This document shows positions 43,355 to 55,002 of a stretch of DNA of 64,000 bases, in pieces. A program made the translations under genes and the position numbers. This DNA is from Aliivibrio sp. S4MY1 (lineage in GTDB: Bacteria; Pseudomonadota; Gammaproteobacteria; Enterobacterales; Vibrionaceae), in the NCBI RefSeq assembly GCF_028765545.1, contig NZ_JARACP010000004.1, positions 1 through 64,000 of the forward strand, in the 5' to 3' direction. Position 1 is the stretch's first letter. Each line of letters starts with the position of its first letter. Under the pieces are notes generated by a model. The model searched no databases. It was not told where the DNA came from and saw only the letters and a program-made list of their open reading frames with translations.

Positions 43355-43377
43355 GTTTATTTCTTTAGAAATTCAAC

Positions 43378-45003
43378 TTACTTAGAGTGTAAGCCTTTTT
43401 TCTCTAGTGCACGATAAATCAGAGTCTGCTGAATTAACGTTACGATGTTTGATACCAACCAGTAAAGAACTAGGCCAGCAGGGAACCATAAGAAGAATAC
43501 GGTGAACATAACAGGCATGAACGTCATGATCTTCTGTTGCATTGGATCCGTTACTGTTGTTGGGCTCATCTTCTGGATTAAGAACATACTTGCACCCATT
43601 AATAATGGCAGGATGTAGTATGGGTCTTGTGCTGATAAATCCGTGATCCAACCAAAGAATGGTGCATGACGAAGCTCAACAGATTCCATTAGTGCCCAGT
43701 ACAACGAAATGAAGATTGGCATTTGAAGAAGAATTGGTAAACAACCACCTAGTGGGTTTACTTTTTCTTTCTTATAAAGCTCCATCATTTCTTGGCTCAT
43801 ACGTTGACGGTCATCGCCAATACGCTCACGCATAGCAGTCAACTTAGGTTGAAGCATGCGCATTTTAGCCATTGATGTGTATTGTGCTTTTGTTAGTGGG
43901 TACATAGCGCCACGAACAATGAAGGTTAAGATGATGATAGCTAGACCCCAGTTCACAACAATGCCTTGGATGAAAGACAGTAGTTTATGAAGTGGTGAAG
44001 CAATAAACCATAACCAACCGTAATCAACTGTTAAGTCTAGGTATTTTTGAGTCGCTGCCATTTCTTTCTGCAGCTTTGGACCTGTCCAAAGTGTTGCTGA
44101 AAGCGTTGCTTCCTGACCCGCAGGAATTGTTACGGCAGGCATACGTACGCCTATGTAACCGTAATCGCCCGCTACACGTGACGTCAGTGTAGCGTCATTT
44201 ACGTTGCGAGGGATCCAAGCTGAAGCAAAGTAATGTTGTAGCATACCCGCCCAACCTTGACCGTTTGTCATGTCGATAGATAAGTTCTTATCTTCCATGT
44301 CGTCAAAGCTGTATTTTTTGTAACGAGTATCTTCTGTAGAGTAAGCACCACCACGGTACGTAGGCATTGTTAAGCTGCCGCCGTCATCCATTAAGTTTTG
44401 CTTTAAGTTCGCGTACATTTCTACTGTTGCTGGTGCTGAAGATTGGTTATCAACCGTATAATCAACATTGATAGCGTAGCTGTCACGTTTAAGAATTAGT
44501 GTTTTAGTATAAGTAATACCGTCTTTCACTAATGTTAGCGGAACGCGTAATTCGTTTTGACCGTCAGCTAAAACATAATCTGTTTTTTGCGTAGTGAATT
44601 GTGCACGGCCGGTGTTTGAATCGATACCTTGAGGACCGATAAGACCACTTTGAGCTATGTAGCTGTGTGTAGAATCGTTCTTAAGAAGAACGAACTTTGC
44701 TTTAGAGTCTAATTCAGCGTCGTATTTATTAAGAACTGATTCAATGATGTCACCACCCAATGTATCTACTTTTAAAGTAAGTACATCTGTTGTGATAGTG
44801 ATTAGCTTATCAGATTGCGCTGAATCAGCAGGCGTATCACTATGTGCTGTTGAAGAAGTTGGAACATCACCATCCGTTTGTGTTTGTTGAACTGTACTAA
44901 CTGTAGCTGGTTGCTGCGGATTAGTTTCTACTTGCCATTGTTGGAAAAGTAAAAAAGAAACTAAAGCCAGTGCGAGCAACAGAATATTACGTTGGGTATC
45001 CAT
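43378..45003 (-). CDS. yidC: membrane protein insertase YidC
   Basis: Inserts and folds inner-membrane proteins alone or with SecYEG. N-terminal membrane helix ([17 protein letters not shown]), large periplasmic beta domain to about 340, then five helices with the conserved hydrophilic-groove Arg region ([19 protein letters not shown]). 541 aa. It starts 2 bp after yidD in the rpmH-rnpA-yidD-yidC operon. Confidence 0.98.
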   Translation of the reverse strand: MDTQRNILLLALALVSFLLFQQWQVETNPQQPATVSTVQQTQTDGDVPTSSTAHSDTPADSAQSDKLITITTDVLTLKVDTLGGDIIESVLNKYDAELDSKAKFVLLKNDSTHSYIAQSGLIGPQGIDSNTGRAQFTTQKTDYVLADGQNELRVPLTLVKDGITYTKTLILKRDSYAINVDYTVDNQSSAPATVEMYANLKQNLMDDGGSLTMPTYRGGAYSTEDTRYKKYSFDDMEDKNLSIDMTNGQGWAGMLQHYFASAWIPRNVNDATLTSRVAGDYGYIGVRMPAVTIPAGQEATLSATLWTGPKLQKEMAATQKYLDLTVDYGWLWFIASPLHKLLSFIQGIVVNWGLAIIILTFIVRGAMYPLTKAQYTSMAKMRMLQPKLTAMRERIGDDRQRMSQEMMELYKKEKVNPLGGCLPILLQMPIFISLYWALMESVELRHAPFFGWITDLSAQDPYYILPLLMGASMFLIQKMSPTTVTDPMQQKIMTFMPVMFTVFFLWFPAGLVLYWLVSNIVTLIQQTLIYRALEKKGLHSK

Positions 45004-45005
45004 CG

Positions 45006-45263
45006 TTATTGTTCTCTGTCTTTATGCTGCTTGGGTGGGACGGGGTCATAGCCCCCATCATTCAAAGGATGACATTTTAATAGACGTTTGCCAGATAGCC
45101 AACACCCTTTTACTAAACCGTGTGACTTTAGTGCGTCAATTGCATAATGTGAACACGTTGGAGTAAATCGACAGCGAGGTCCAATCAATGGACTGATGAC
45201 GAGTTGATAAAAACGGATTAGACCGATTGCTATCCACGAGAAGGGCGAGACAGGCGATGCCAT
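45006..45263 (-). CDS. yidD: membrane protein insertion efficiency factor YidD
   Basis: 85-residue helper of YidC. Characteristic [20 protein letters not shown] and [14 protein letters not shown] with three conserved Cys. The ATG at 45261-45263 aligns with the family start and lies 34 bp inside the end of rnpA, so the two genes overlap in different frames. Confidence 0.95.
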   Translation of the reverse strand: MASPVSPFSWIAIGLIRFYQLVISPLIGPRCRFTPTCSHYAIDALKSHGLVKGCWLSGKRLLKCHPLNDGGYDPVPPKQHKDREQ

Positions 45264-45583
45264 AATTTGTCTAATAGCTTGTTGAAGTCTTCGTTACTCA
45301 GATCTTGAGCACTCTTTTTAGCGATAACCACAAAGTCTTTCGCAGGTAATGAATGTTGCTTATTGCGGAAACTTTCACGCGTAATACGTTTGAACTTATT
45401 GCGACCTACAGCAGTTTTAATTTGCTTTTTAGGAACAGCAAGGCCTAAACGAGGGTGCGATAGTGAATTTTCTCTGGCAAGAATGGTGAAGTGAGGTGAG
45501 CCGGCTCGGTGAGCTTGCTTGAAAACAGATTTGTAATCTTCGGGAGTTAACAAGCGTAACTCCCGAGAGAAGTCGTAATTCAT
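45230..45583 (-). CDS. rnpA: ribonuclease P protein component
   Basis: Protein subunit of RNase P, which matures tRNA 5' ends. Basic, 117 aa, with the RNR motif [15 protein letters not shown] (about 60-74) and [22 protein letters not shown]. The ATG at 45581-45583 is used; a TTG one codon upstream is possible, and no clear ribosome site is seen, so coupling to rpmH is likely. Confidence 0.95.
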   Translation of the reverse strand: MNYDFSRELRLLTPEDYKSVFKQAHRAGSPHFTILARENSLSHPRLGLAVPKKQIKTAVGRNKFKRITRESFRNKQHSLPAKDFVVIAKKSAQDLSNEDFNKLLDKLWHRLSRPSRG

Positions 45584-45598
45584 CAAAATAATCTAGGA

Positions 45599-45733
45599 TT
45601 ACTTAGATAGACGCTTACGGCCTTTAGCGCGACGAGCGTTAATTACGTTACGACCGTTCTTAGTAGCCATACGTGCACGGAAACCGTGAGAGCGTTTACG
45701 CTTAAGAACTGAAGGTTGGAAAGTGCGTTTCAT
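45599..45733 (-). CDS. rpmH: 50S ribosomal protein L34
   Basis: 44-residue, very basic protein: [18 protein letters not shown] ... GRKRLSK, the universal L34 sequence. ATG at 45731-45733 with AAAGG nine bases upstream; stop TAA at 45599-45601. 15 bp before rnpA. It heads the rpmH-rnpA-yidD-yidC operon and has two good promoters upstream. Confidence 0.98.
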   Translation of the reverse strand: MKRTFQPSVLKRKRSHGFRARMATKNGRNVINARRAKGRKRLSK

Positions 45734-45826
45734 TGGTATTACCTTTTACTGATCAGTAGTGTTTAGGTTTTTTGTATAAACCCGGCGTGGGACGTACATT
45801 CCGACGCCTCTCAACAAAGAGGCGGA

Positions 45827-45855
45827 ATTGTAATCATTGACAGAAAAATAGTCAA
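45827..45855 (-). promoter_or_regulatory. rpmH proximal promoter
   Basis: Minus-strand TTGACT (45850-45855), 17-base spacer, TACAAT (45827-45832). Near-consensus sigma-70. It gives a leader of about 87 nt before rpmH that includes a GC-rich inverted segment (CCGCCTC / GAGGCG at 45807-45825). Confidence 0.82.
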
Positions 45856-45886
45856 TAAGAGGTTCCACGATTTTTCCGGACGGTGA

Positions 45887-45914
45887 ATTATACGTTTTGT
45901 GAGCCAGAGCGCAA
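45887..45914 (-). promoter_or_regulatory. rpmH distal promoter
   Basis: Minus-strand TTGCGC (45909-45914), 16-base spacer, perfect TATAAT (45887-45892). It lies 60 bp upstream of the proximal promoter and directly behind the ABC transporter ATPase gene. Confidence 0.65.
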
Positions 45915-45920
45915 GGATCT

Positions 45921-46658
45921 TTATGCGATCCCGACCTGATTCAAGAATTTTTTTAATTTAGGATCCTGTGGATAACCAAAAATTTGCTCTGGGGTTCCTT
46001 GTTCCACGATCTTTCCATCTGCCATATAGATAACTTTATCAGCGACTTCTTTGGCAAATTGCATTTCATGAGTGACAACCAGCATGGTTTGATGTTGAGT
46101 GGCTAGTTTTTTCATTAAAGTTAGCACTTCATTAACCCATTCCGGATCAAGTGCTGACGTGGGTTCATCGAACAATAGCAGTTCTGCTTCTAAGGCCATT
46201 GCTCGTCCAATACCAACGCGCTGTTGTTGGCCCCCAGAAAGCGCTGAAGGGTAGTTATCCCCTTTATCACCAAGCCCAATATCATCTAAAATCTGTTGTG
46301 CTCTTTTAAGGGCATCAGCCTTATTCCACTTGTGGACAGTTATTAGGCCTTCAGCAATATTCTGTCGAGCGGTTAAATGTGAAAAAAGAGCATAGTTTTG
46401 GAAGATAAACCCTGTTTTCCGTCGTAATGCGATGATTTCTGCTTTAGTATTTTTTTCACTGTCGACGCTAATATCATCAATTGTGATGGTGCCTTTATCG
46501 GCCATTTCAAGAAAATTGACGCATCGAAGTAACGTAGACTTGCCTGTACCGCTTGATCCAATAATGGCAATTATCTCCCCTTTATTAATGGCGAGGTCAA
46601 TGCCTGATAGTACGTTTGTGTCACCAAAACTTTTATGTAGGTTGGTAATTTTTATCAT
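45921..46658 (-). CDS. polar amino-acid ABC transporter, ATP-binding subunit
   Basis: 245-aa ATPase of a PAAT-family importer. Walker A GSSGTGKST (about 35-43), Q-loop FQNYALFSHL, signature LSGGQQQRVGIGRAM, Walker B LLLFDEPTSALDPE, and H-loop VVTHEM. The ATG overlaps the permease stop as ATGA, so the two are coupled. The substrate cannot be told from this subunit. Homologues lie at the same place next to dnaA in Vibrio cholerae. Confidence 0.94.
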   Translation of the reverse strand: MIKITNLHKSFGDTNVLSGIDLAINKGEIIAIIGSSGTGKSTLLRCVNFLEMADKGTITIDDISVDSEKNTKAEIIALRRKTGFIFQNYALFSHLTARQNIAEGLITVHKWNKADALKRAQQILDDIGLGDKGDNYPSALSGGQQQRVGIGRAMALEAELLLFDEPTSALDPEWVNEVLTLMKKLATQHQTMLVVTHEMQFAKEVADKVIYMADGKIVEQGTPEQIFGYPQDPKLKKFLNQVGIA

Positions 46659-47326
46659 CGAACATACGCCTTATTTAATTTCACTTCAGCCCAAGTTTGT
46701 ACTCGAGTAAGAATGACAACAACACCCCAATAAATCAGGGCTACGGCTAAAAATGCTTCAAAGAATTTAAAGCTTGAAGAGGCTTCCATTTGCGCTTTTG
46801 CCATTATTTCAGACACCCCAAGTGTAAAGGCTAATGATGTGGATTTAATCATATCGATGAAATAATTCATTAGTGAAGGTAAAGCTACGCGAGTCGCTTG
46901 AGGGAGGATAATACGGCGCATCGCTTGAGATGTTGTCATACCAATAGAAAGACTGGCTTCCATTTGGCTACGATCAATACCAATAATAGCAGCTCGAATA
47001 CTCTCTGCCATATAAGCGGCGAAATGGAGTGTTAAACCAATAACAGCGGCACTAAATGCATCTAATCCAATAAAAATAGGGAATACTTGCGGTAAACCAT
47101 AATAAAGAAGAAATAATTGAACCAGCAGCGGTGTACCACGGAAAAAGCTGATGTAAAGTTGGCTAAGTTGATCCAATACTGGCACTTTAAAGACTCTTAA
47201 GTTAGCGAGCACTAACGCCAGAGCAAGAGCAAAGAATAATCCCCATATCGCCATTTCTAATGTCGTACCTAAATACTTAAACAGTATTGGTAAGAGTTCA
47301 ATCATATACGCAAAATCAAATCCCAT
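46655..47326 (-). CDS. polar amino-acid ABC transporter, permease
   Basis: 223-aa inner-membrane permease (HisM/GlnP type) with about five hydrophobic segments. The coupling EAA motif is EASLSIGMTTSQAMRRIILPQ (read in two parts: EASLSIGMTTSQAM, RRIILPQA). The FFRGTPLLVQLFLLYYGLP segment is diagnostic of this family. It likely acts as a homodimer since only one permease gene is present. 134 bp after the binding-protein gene with a stem-loop between. Confidence 0.93.
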   Translation of the reverse strand: MGFDFAYMIELLPILFKYLGTTLEMAIWGLFFALALALVLANLRVFKVPVLDQLSQLYISFFRGTPLLVQLFLLYYGLPQVFPIFIGLDAFSAAVIGLTLHFAAYMAESIRAAIIGIDRSQMEASLSIGMTTSQAMRRIILPQATRVALPSLMNYFIDMIKSTSLAFTLGVSEIMAKAQMEASSSFKFFEAFLAVALIYWGVVVILTRVQTWAEVKLNKAYVR

Positions 47327-47392
47327 GATGTCTCTCTATAATTAGTTTGAAAAGTGGTGAGCTGTACTGAGTTTATATAAGTAATAAACACA

Positions 47393-47421
47393 AAACCCAC
47401 TCCGTCACAGATAGTGGGTTT
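47393..47421 (-). terminator. stem-loop between binding protein and permease genes
   Basis: 9-bp stem AAACCCACT / AGTGGGTTT with an 11-base loop; on the minus strand followed by TGTGTTTATT. Probably a partial terminator or mRNA-stabilising hairpin that keeps the periplasmic protein more abundant than the membrane subunits. Confidence 0.65.
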
Positions 47422-47460
47422 ATTGTAAATAGAAGTAGGTACTTACCGAGTTAGTTTGAT

Positions 47461-48213
47461 TTATTGTGTTACGTCAGCATCAAACCACTTTTGCGATATT
47501 TTTGCTAATGTGCCGTCAGCACGCATTTCAGTTAATGCCTTATTAACTTCTTTTTGTAGCTTTTGGCCTTTTTCATTTTTTACAAATGGCCATGCATTTT
47601 CGATAGTTTCAAATGGTTCGCCTGCAAGTTGCAGTGGTAATCCTGATTTTTTAATCAGTTGAGCTGCTGATAGACGGTCCATCACAAACGCATCTGAACG
47701 GCCTAAAGCGACATCGTGCTCAATACCAGTATCGTAGGTTTTAATGTTTATTTGGCCTGATTTATCGTTATCTCGCAGTAATTTTTCAAAATTAGAACCT
47801 AAGTTAACGGCAACGGTTTTTCCTTCCAAATCTTCAATATTTTTGATGCTGTCATTGCCTTTACGAACGGTAATTTGTGCACCGTCAACAACATAAGGGT
47901 CGGCAAATAGGTATTTAGCTTCACGTTCTTTGGTTTTGGTAATTTGATTTGAAATCGTATCAATTCGGCCTGTTTCTAATAGCCCAAATAAACCAGAAAA
48001 ACTCGCAGTTACGTATTCAACGTTATAGTCGTTACGGCGACCAATCTCATCCCATAAATCAACCTCAAAGCCTTGCAGTTGATCCTGTTTAACGAAGGTA
48101 AATGGGAAATAACGGCCCGACATCCCTACTTTAACGTCAGTGGCTGCTTGAGCAAATTGAGTGGCTGCTAGTGTCAGTGTTAATCCAGTAAGAATGTTCT
48201 TTGTCCATTTCAT
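47461..48213 (-). CDS. polar amino-acid ABC transporter, periplasmic binding protein
   Basis: 250 aa, family 3 solute-binding protein. Signal peptide MKWTKNILTGLTLTLAATQFAQA. Mature part VKVGMSGRYFPFTF ... GFEVDLWDEIGRR and FADPYVVDGAQITVRKGN, typical of polar or cystine-like amino-acid binding. GGAGT precedes this ATG; an in-frame ATG seven codons upstream lacks a site. The ligand is not assigned. Divergent from dnaA. Confidence 0.93.
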   Translation of the reverse strand: MKWTKNILTGLTLTLAATQFAQAATDVKVGMSGRYFPFTFVKQDQLQGFEVDLWDEIGRRNDYNVEYVTASFSGLFGLLETGRIDTISNQITKTKEREAKYLFADPYVVDGAQITVRKGNDSIKNIEDLEGKTVAVNLGSNFEKLLRDNDKSGQINIKTYDTGIEHDVALGRSDAFVMDRLSAAQLIKKSGLPLQLAGEPFETIENAWPFVKNEKGQKLQKEVNKALTEMRADGTLAKISQKWFDADVTQ

Positions 48214-48439
48214 GATTGATACTCCGTAATTCATCAGTATTGAGATAATACGTTTTTTGCGATTGAGCTCTAAATACCCTCTGGTTATGTGTAATAACTA
48301 AACCGTAAAATAAAGGGCATAATCTCCCCATTGTTGATGGTTTTGGGTATAAGTCAGGTAAAAAGTGTGTCGATCTAGGTAAAAAACCGTGATCAGTGTG
48401 AATAACTTCGATCTTATTCACCGGATCATCGATCTAACA

Positions 48440-48467
48440 CTGGCACAAAAGTTATCCACAGTATAAA
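48440..48467 (+). promoter_or_regulatory. dnaA promoter with DnaA box
   Basis: CTGGCA (48440-48445), 16-base spacer and TATAAA (48462-48467). A perfect DnaA box TTATCCACA (48452-48460) fills the spacer, so DnaA would compete with RNA polymerase: the classic autorepression layout. Several GATC sites lie just upstream (48413-48433). The rest of the 294-bp gap to the ABC operon shows no gene. Confidence 0.75.
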
Positions 48468-48507
48468 ATCGACAACCTTTTAAAAATAATTATGAGTGGG
48501 GTTGTCC

Positions 48508-49917
48508 GTGTCTTCATCGCTTTGGCTGCAGTGTTTACAGCGCCTTCAAGAAGAATTACCTTCCGCAGAATTTAGTATGTGGGTTAAACCCCTGCAAGCT
48601 GAATTAAATGACAATACCCTTACGCTATTTGCGCCGAACCGTTTCGTGTTGGATTGGGTTCGAGATAAGTACTTAAATAGCATTAACTCATTATTAAATG
48701 AGTTCTGTGGTAGTGATGTTCCTACATTACGTTTTGAAGTTGGCAGTAAACCTGCTGCATCAGCCCCAGCACCAAAGAGAACGGCAGCGGATGTTGCTGC
48801 TTCAACCTCTGCTCCTGCACAACTTCAAGCCTTACAGTCAGTGAATAAGCCTTGGGAATCTCAGAGTTCAGAACCTACATCAGCTGATCTGAATCATCGA
48901 TCGAATGTAAACCCTAAACATAAATTTACTAACTTCGTTGAAGGTAAATCAAACCAACTTGGCTTAGCTGCAGCTCGTCAAGTGTCTGATAATCCGGGAA
49001 CGGCGTATAATCCACTATTCTTATATGGTGGTACTGGTTTAGGTAAAACGCATCTGTTGCAAGCCGTAGGCAATGCTATTCTTGAGCGCAAGCCTGACGC
49101 TAAAGTTGTGTATATGCATTCCGAACGCTTTGTTCAAGATATGGTTAAAGCGCTACAAAATAACGCCATTGAAGAATTCAAACGTTATTACCGTAGTGTT
49201 GATGCCTTGCTTATCGATGATATTCAATTCTTTGCGAATAAAGAGCGTTCACAAGAAGAATTCTTCCATACCTTTAATGCATTATTGGAAGGCAATCAGC
49301 AAATAATCTTAACGTCAGATAAATACCCAAGAGAGATTAATGGGGTAGAAGAGCGTTTGAAATCTCGCTTTGGTTGGGGTCTTACTGTTGCGATTGAGCC
49401 GCCAGAATTAGAGACTCGCGTTGCTATCTTAATGAAAAAAGCTGAAGATCATCAAATTCATCTTGCGGATGAAGTTGCTTTCTTTATTGCAAAACGTTTA
49501 CGTTCGAATGTACGTGAATTAGAAGGGGCGCTTAACCGTGTGATTGCAAATGCTAACTTTACTGGCCGTGCAATTACGATTGATTTTGTACGTGAAGCAT
49601 TACGTGACTTATTAGCGCTTCAAGAGAAGCTAGTAACAATTGATAACATTCAAAAAACCGTTGCTGAGTACTACAAGATAAAAATGGCGGATTTATTGTC
49701 TAAACGCCGTTCTCGCTCTGTTGCGCGTCCACGTCAATTAGCGATGGCATTGTCTAAAGAGTTAACCAATCACAGTTTACCTGAGATCGGCGACGCATTT
49801 GGTGGTCGAGACCATACCACTGTGCTTCATGCTTGTCGTAAAATAGCGCAATTGCGTGAAGAGAGTCATGATATAAAAGAAGACTACTCTAACCTCATTC
49901 GTACGTTGTCATCGTAA
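48508..49917 (+). CDS. dnaA: chromosomal replication initiator DnaA
   Basis: AAA+ initiator that binds the DnaA boxes of oriC. Domain I ([14 protein letters not shown] ... FSMWVKPLQ), a flexible domain II (about 85-130, Ala/Ser/Pro-rich), AAA+ domain III with [17 protein letters not shown] and LLIDDIQFF, and domain IV with the box-binding signature [15 protein letters not shown]. 469 aa from the GTG at 48508, which matches Vibrio and E. coli N-termini; an earlier in-frame GTG at 48496 adds four residues. Confidence 0.97.
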   Translation: MSSSLWLQCLQRLQEELPSAEFSMWVKPLQAELNDNTLTLFAPNRFVLDWVRDKYLNSINSLLNEFCGSDVPTLRFEVGSKPAASAPAPKRTAADVAASTSAPAQLQALQSVNKPWESQSSEPTSADLNHRSNVNPKHKFTNFVEGKSNQLGLAAARQVSDNPGTAYNPLFLYGGTGLGKTHLLQAVGNAILERKPDAKVVYMHSERFVQDMVKALQNNAIEEFKRYYRSVDALLIDDIQFFANKERSQEEFFHTFNALLEGNQQIILTSDKYPREINGVEERLKSRFGWGLTVAIEPPELETRVAILMKKAEDHQIHLADEVAFFIAKRLRSNVRELEGALNRVIANANFTGRAITIDFVREALRDLLALQEKLVTIDNIQKTVAEYYKIKMADLLSKRRSRSVARPRQLAMALSKELTNHSLPEIGDAFGGRDHTTVLHACRKIAQLREESHDIKEDYSNLIRTLSS

Positions 49918-49948
49918 GTCATTATCTACTTTTAAATAAACGAGTATT

Positions 49949-51049
49949 ATGAAATTTTCTATTGAACGCAGTCTGTTATTAAAACCACTGCAACAAGTAT
50001 CTGGTGCCCTTGGTGGCCGTCCATCATTACCTATCTTAGGTAATATCTTACTTCAGGTAGAAAATGGTCAATTATCAATGACCGCAACCGATTTAGAAGT
50101 AGAATTGATCAGTAAGATTACGTTAGAAGGTGATTTTGAAGCGGGCGCTATTACCGTTCCTTCTCGTAAATTTTTAGATATTTGTCGTGGTTTACCTGAC
50201 AGCGCAACCATCACTATCGTATTAGAAGGCGATCGAGTCTTAGTACGTTCTGGACGCAGTCGATTCACTCTAGCGACTTTGCCTGCTAATGATTTTCCAA
50301 ACATTGAAGGTTGGGAGAGTGAAGTTGAAATCACGCTTTCTCAAGCACAACTCCGCAAGCTAATAGAGAGTACTCAATTCTCTATGGCTAACCAAGATGT
50401 GCGCTATTACTTAAATGGTATGATGTTTGAAACTCAAGGGAATATTTTCCGTTCTGTAGCAACGGATGGTCACCGAATGGCAGTATGTAATATGCCGGTG
50501 GGATCAGAGCTTCCTGAACAACAAGTGATCATGCCACGCAAAGGTATTCAAGAGCTAGTTCGCTTACTTGACTCACCAGATCAGAGTGTTACTTTACAGT
50601 TTGGTAATTCAAATGTACGTGCAGAAGTGAATAACTTTGTATTTACGTCAAAACTGGTTGATGGTCGCTTTCCTGATTATCGACGTGTAATGCCGCAAAG
50701 TAGTAACAAGACGCTAGAAGCCGATTGTGATGAACTGCGCCAAGCATTCGCTCGTGCCGCTATTTTATCGAATGAAAAATTCCGTGGTGTTCGCGTTAAT
50801 TTAGCAAACAACCAAATGCGTATTACGGCGAATAACCCAGAACAAGAAGAAGCGGAAGAGATCCTTGATGTGGATTTCCAAGGTGATGATATCGAAATCG
50901 GTTTTAACGTTAGCTATGTATTAGATGTGCTGAATACTTTAAAATGCGAACGTGTACGTATTTCGATGACAACGGCTAATGCGAGTGCGTTAGTTGAAGA
51001 TTGCGTTAATGATGAAGCGCAATATGTTGTTATGCCAATCCGTCTGTAG
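49949..51049 (+). CDS. dnaN: DNA polymerase III sliding clamp (beta)
   Basis: 366-aa ring-forming processivity clamp, three repeats of the clamp fold. Conserved MKFSIERSLLLKPLQQVSGAL at the N-terminus (MKFSIERSLLLKPLQ, then VSGAL), and the C-terminal YVVMPIRL of the protein-binding cleft. 31 bp after dnaA; recF follows 13 bp later. Replication operon dnaA-dnaN-recF-gyrB. Confidence 0.98.
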   Translation: MKFSIERSLLLKPLQQVSGALGGRPSLPILGNILLQVENGQLSMTATDLEVELISKITLEGDFEAGAITVPSRKFLDICRGLPDSATITIVLEGDRVLVRSGRSRFTLATLPANDFPNIEGWESEVEITLSQAQLRKLIESTQFSMANQDVRYYLNGMMFETQGNIFRSVATDGHRMAVCNMPVGSELPEQQVIMPRKGIQELVRLLDSPDQSVTLQFGNSNVRAEVNNFVFTSKLVDGRFPDYRRVMPQSSNKTLEADCDELRQAFARAAILSNEKFRGVRVNLANNQMRITANNPEQEEAEEILDVDFQGDDIEIGFNVSYVLDVLNTLKCERVRISMTTANASALVEDCVNDEAQYVVMPIRL

Positions 51050-51062
51050 ATTTTAACTATCA

Positions 51063-52142
51063 ATGCCATTATCACGCCTAATCATTAATGATTTTCGTAA
51101 TATAAAGACGTGTGATATTCAATTATCATCAGGCTTTAATTTTGTTACGGGTGCCAATGGTAGTGGCAAAACCAGTGTCCTAGAAGCGATTTATTTGCTC
51201 GGGCATGGCCGTTCATTTAAGAGCTCATTAACCGGTCGGATCATTAGACGTGACTGTGACGAGCTTTTTATTCATGGTCGTTTCACCACTCCTGAAAACT
51301 TTGAACTGCCCATTGGTATAAATAAACAGCGCGACGGCACAACAGAGGTTAAAATAGGCGGAGAAAGCGGTCAAAAACTGGCACAATTAGCTAAGGTTTT
51401 ACCGCTTCAATTAATTCACCCTGAAGGGTTTGAGTTAGTTACTGATGGCCCTAAATTTCGCCGAGCATTTATAGATTGGGGGGTGTTTCACGTGGAACCT
51501 GCTTTTTATGAAGCATGGAGCCGAGTGAAGCGATTAACCAAGCAACGTAATGCATTATTAAAAACGGCACAGAGTTATAGAGAGCTAAGCTACTGGGATT
51601 TGGAACTCGCACAATTAGCTGAAAAAATAGATCAGTGGCGAGTGGATTACATCAATCACATATCTGAAGCAACTCAACAAATATGTCAGGCATTCTTACC
51701 AGAATATGACATAAAGCTGTCATACTATCGCGGTTGGGATAGAGAAACCCCATACGCAGATTTGCTCAAGAAGAACTTTGAGCGAGATAAACAGCTGGGT
51801 TATACCGTCGGCGGCCCAAATAAAGCCGACTTACGAATTAAAGTTGCAGGCACTCCTGTTGAAGATGTGTTGTCTCGTGGTCAACTAAAGTTGATGGTAT
51901 GTGCGCTACGATTAGCGCAGGGGCAACATTTAACAGAAGCAACAGGAAAGCAGTGCATCTATTTAATAGACGATTTTGCTTCTGAACTGGATAGTCATCG
52001 CCGTCAATTGCTGGCTCAATATTTGAAACAGACAAAGGCGCAGGTGTTTATTAGTTCGATTACTGCTGAACAGATTGCAGATATGCATGATGAAGAAAGC
52101 AAGATGTTCGAGATAGAACATGGCAAAATAGCCCAAGGATAA
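51063..52142 (+). CDS. recF: DNA recombination and gap repair protein RecF
   Basis: SMC-like ATPase that helps load RecA at gaps. Walker [17 protein letters not shown] (near 29-44), signature [18 protein letters not shown], Walker [12 protein letters not shown]. 359 aa. It carries a parS-like sequence in its coding region (51484-51499). Confidence 0.97.
   Translation: MPLSRLIINDFRNIKTCDIQLSSGFNFVTGANGSGKTSVLEAIYLLGHGRSFKSSLTGRIIRRDCDELFIHGRFTTPENFELPIGINKQRDGTTEVKIGGESGQKLAQLAKVLPLQLIHPEGFELVTDGPKFRRAFIDWGVFHVEPAFYEAWSRVKRLTKQRNALLKTAQSYRELSYWDLELAQLAEKIDQWRVDYINHISEATQQICQAFLPEYDIKLSYYRGWDRETPYADLLKKNFERDKQLGYTVGGPNKADLRIKVAGTPVEDVLSRGQLKLMVCALRLAQGQHLTEATGKQCIYLIDDFASELDSHRRQLLAQYLKQTKAQVFISSITAEQIADMHDEESKMFEIEHGKIAQG
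51484..51499. promoter_or_regulatory. parS-like centromere site inside recF
   Basis: TGTTTCACGTGGAACC matches the bacterial parS palindrome TGTTTCACGTGAAACA at 14 of 16 positions, and TGTTNCACGTGNAACA at all fixed positions but the last. It lies about 10 kb from oriC and 14 kb from parAB. parS sites are usually within a few percent of the chromosome from oriC. Binding by this ParB is inferred. Confidence 0.7.
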
Positions 52143-52156
52143 AAACGCGAGAGTAA

Positions 52157-54577
<2,421 letters not shown>

Positions 54578-54596
54578 ATTTTTAATTCTATATTTT

Positions 54597-54680
54597 GCCA
54601 GTTAGTCCTACTTCTGCGTCGAAGGTGCTCACTTATGTTCATAAGCTCCGCGCCTTCTTCTTGAATTAGAACGAACTGAC
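54597..54680. repeat. 84-bp imperfect palindrome downstream of gyrB
   Basis: Left arm from GCCAGTTAGTCC and right arm ending GAACGAACTGAC are imperfect inverted copies, meeting at ACTTATG-TT-CATAAG near 54631-54643. Inner arms GAAGGTGC / GCGCCTTC also pair. It begins 20 bp after the gyrB stop and precedes the terminator at 54718. It resembles a REP-like or non-autonomous mobile palindrome; no second copy is in this window. Confidence 0.55.
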
Positions 54681-54717
54681 TTCATCTAGAATCATAAATG
54701 CTAAGTTGAAAATTAAG

Positions 54718-54746
54718 AAGCACTGCTGTTGGCGGTGCTTTTTTTT
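54718..54746 (+). terminator. intrinsic terminator of the dnaA-gyrB operon
   Basis: 9-bp stem AAGCACTGC / GCGGTGCTT, loop TGTTG, then T8. 140 bp after gyrB, beyond the palindrome. The stretch 54747-54832 shows nothing else. Confidence 0.87.
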
Positions 54747-54832
54747 GTCTGGAATTTGGGGTTTATTTTTATTTATTGTTCAGAGGGTTAGCGGTTTTTT
54801 TGTTTAAATCGGAAAATAAATAGTCAGTATCT

Positions 54833-54861
54833 CTTGAAAGTAAAATAGCTGAACCACATAT
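54833..54861 (+). promoter_or_regulatory. sigma-32 (RpoH) type heat-shock promoter of ibpA
   Basis: CTTGAA (54833-54838), 15-base spacer, CCACATAT (54854-54861), against the RpoH consensus CTTGAA-N13-17-CCCCATNT. It predicts a start near 54868 and a leader of about 135 nt. Confidence 0.75.
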
Positions 54862-54901
54862 CTAGTTATGAAGGGGATGCCGAAAGGGTCTTCTGAAAAA
54901 T

Positions 54902-54998
54902 GACTTGTCCAATATGGAAAGTCTTATAATTTGATAGAGGCAACTAAGGACCCAAGTTTGGGGTAGTTGTACTCACTATTGCTTAAAATAAAGGATAG
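54902..54998 (+). promoter_or_regulatory. ROSE-like RNA thermometer in the ibpA leader
   Basis: Three successive hairpins in the leader: GACTT(G)TCCA / TGGA-AAGTC (54902-54923), CAACTA-CCC / GGG-TAGTTG (54941-54969), and CTATT(G)CTT / AAGGATAG (54976-54998). The last pairs the whole AAGGA ribosome site with TTGCT leaving one G unpaired, the signature of ROSE elements that open at heat-shock temperature. Confidence 0.8.
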
Positions 54999-55002
54999 TA
55001 TT

